Source: FEN-1219 sp963744305 (GTDB lineage: Bacteria; Pseudomonadota; Gammaproteobacteria; Steroidobacterales; Rariloculaceae). From it: DNA of 64,000 nucleotides. The notes beneath the pieces are model-generated. The model saw only the letters and a program-made list of their open reading frames with translations. It did not search any database and had not been told where the DNA came from. Below, in pieces: positions 62,842 through 64,000 of the stretch. Every line of letters begins with the position of its first letter. Position 1 is the stretch's first letter. Location of the stretch: positions 1 to 64,000 of the forward strand of contig CAVUTF010000027.1 in the NCBI GenBank assembly GCA_963744305.1, in the 5' to 3' direction. Both the position numbers and the translations under genes were made by a program.

Positions 62842-64000
62842 CTAGTGCGGGTAGCGACTCGCCCTGTAGCTCACGACCGGGCGCGTCCCGTCACGGGCGA
62901 CGATCTCGAAGACCTTTTCGCCGCGATGATTGACTTCCGTCGCGAGAATACCCGGGCCGATGCCCCAGCCGATGAGCGTGTTGCCGTTTTGTAGGCGCTG
63001 GGCTGATCCCTGCGCGGTGCTATATGCGCCGGCTTGCTCGTAGCTCCAGACCAGCGTCGCTTCCAGCCGCTGCTCGTCGATGCTGTACTCGACCACTCGC
63101 GTCCGGTTGCCGCGGCTTGGGATCACGGGCCAACAACCCTGACCGCTGTCGAAGATCAGCAGATTACCGTTGGCGAGCCTCGTCACGGAGTGCTGGCCGC
63201 AGAGGTGCGGGAACGGATCGTCGCGGAACAGGAATTGGTTCGCTTTGCCGCCGAGCTTCCACAGAACGTGGCCTCCCGAACGCGAGATCTTGACGACTTG
63301 GCTCGCGCCGCGCGCGGAAACGATCAAGTCGCCGGCGGGTTCGGTGACGACGGAGTTCACATGGGCGTATTCGCCGCGCAAAACGAAACTGATTTGATCC
63401 TCGAACGGCACTTCGTCCCAACTGCCCCATTGGAACAGCACTTGCTTTGTCCCGCGGTCGAGCACCTGCACGATCGACTCCTCCACGAGCTCCGCGGACG
63501 GTAGGCCGAGCGCCGTCAAGTCCCTGAGCGCGCCCTCGTAAGCGATGAGCACGTATTCCCCGCCCGCGGTGATCAAGAAGTCGTGAATGTCGGTGTGGGA
63601 GAGCCCGCTCGTCCTCACTCTCTCTTTTTCATTGAAGCCCGCATCGAGAACGACCGCTTCGCCGTCGACGCGGCCCCAACGGTTGCGCGTGTCGGTCTGA
63701 CGAAGGTAGGAGCGCTCGCCGGTGGCCGCATACCACTTGAAGTCGAATACGGGCTGATCGTCCGCCCTGTAGAACAACGGAACACCGTGGTTGTCGAGGA
63801 TGGCGACATAGAACGAGCGTGGGCCGTTGAGATTGACGTACAGTGGTTCCGGTGATGCTTCCGGCGTCAACGTCGTGACAATCAACTGCGGAAAGTCCGG
63901 CGGGAGATAGACGATCTCGTAAACGGTGGGTTTCGGCGCGTTCCGGCTGCGCGCTTGAACCTCGATCGTTATGACGTCGCCGGCGGCGAGCGTCGAGACG
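62842..64000 (-). CDS. Arylsulfotransferase (ASST)-like protein, 5' end beyond the window
   Basis: At least 386 residues of a beta-propeller related to aryl-sulfate sulfotransferases. The frame is open from the stop at 62842 to the window edge, including VSTLAAGDVITIEVQARS before 63885, so no start is visible. Landmarks are VPLFYRADDQPVFDFKWY, SHTDIHDFLITAGGEYVLIAYE, the conserved HVNSVV and GQHSVTRLANGNLLIFDSG (His residues of the ASST active-site region), and VEYSIDE with TLVWSYEQ. The ending is AQRLQNGNTLIGWGIGPGILATEV. The enzyme type transfers sulfate between phenols in the periplasm; many soil homologues lack proof of activity. Confidence 0.82.
   Translation of the reverse strand, partial: VSTLAAGDVITIEVQARSRNAPKPTVYEIVYLPPDFPQLIVTTLTPEASPEPLYVNLNGPRSFYVAILDNHGVPLFYRADDQPVFDFKWYAATGERSYLRQTDTRNRWGRVDGEAVVLDAGFNEKERVRTSGLSHTDIHDFLITAGGEYVLIAYEGALRDLTALGLPSAELVEESIVQVLDRGTKQVLFQWGSWDEVPFEDQISFVLRGEYAHVNSVVTEPAGDLIVSARGASQVVKISRSGGHVLWKLGGKANQFLFRDDPFPHLCGQHSVTRLANGNLLIFDSGQGCWPVIPSRGNRTRVVEYSIDEQRLEATLVWSYEQAGAYSTAQGSAQRLQNGNTLIGWGIGPGILATEVNHRGEKVFEIVARDGTRPVVSYRASRYPH

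Overview
The window is GC-rich chromosomal DNA from a heterotrophic bacterium, most likely a gammaproteobacterium of the Steroidobacter/Nevskia kind. This rests on the type of asparaginyl-tRNA synthetase, the ToxR/CadC-like regulator, the many PQQ dehydrogenases and the DUF6152-type genes. The taxonomy is inference. I found no rRNA, tRNA or CRISPR array. Many genes are broken by single-base frameshifts, including asnS and the paralogues of intact genes. Other stretches (17.8-24, 28.3-29.8, 47-60 kb) are almost clean. Some breaks are probably assembly errors and some are real decay. Coordinates of broken genes span the whole ancestral gene.

Layout. 0-8 kb: DUF1640 coiled-coil gene, OsmC, azlCD, a decayed CHRD + cytochrome-c/PQQ dehydrogenase pair, a DUF1640-Uma2 cassette fused to a truncated higB plus higA, and scars of a PQQ dehydrogenase. 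8-19 kb: CadC-like TPR regulator, membrane protein, brnT remnant, ankyrin protein, another DUF1640 cassette, carboxymuconolactone-decarboxylase-like protein, carboxylesterase and an RNA methyltransferase. 19-28 kb: Uma2, a compact operon of secreted proteins ending in DUF6152 and a PQQ dehydrogenase, an antitoxin-like gene, a second Uma2, and a Tat-exported molybdenum hydroxylase (two subunits). 28.3-34.1 kb: a tightly overlapping gene set comprising a four-TM coiled-coil protein, a membrane-anchored VWA-like protein, a MotA/TolQ-like protein with a long coiled coil, a one-TM partner, a small protein and a STAND/NB-ARC NTPase. I regard this as the best candidate for an undescribed, possibly defensive, system. 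34-44 kb: SYLF and PRC-barrel proteins, metallopeptidase, a Ser/Thr kinase truncated by a Uma2 cassette, a tiny colicin-E3-like ribonuclease pair, an ADOP-type ABC permease and an amidohydrolase. 44-51 kb: a better preserved CHRD + PQQ dehydrogenase pair, a ParE-type toxin-antitoxin pair, DUF1640-Uma2-Uma2, GST, a RelE/NadS-type pair and DUF411-CusF. 51-64 kb: metabolic and hydrolytic genes, a complete IS3-family element, an orphan antitoxin whose toxin was removed by an in-frame deletion, asnS and a partial arylsulfotransferase.

Two themes link the accessory genes. First, the window holds six Uma2 genes, four DUF1640 genes and about eight toxin-antitoxin-like loci. All but one pair lie on the plus strand, and they often sit beside chopped ends of unrelated genes, as if they were small mobile or recombining cassettes. 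Second, several of these cassettes share promoters placed so that the transcript would begin at or within a base or two of the start codon (TTGACA-N19-TATCAT-N7-ATG; TTGTTG-N17-TAGATT-N6-ATG), which predicts leaderless expression.
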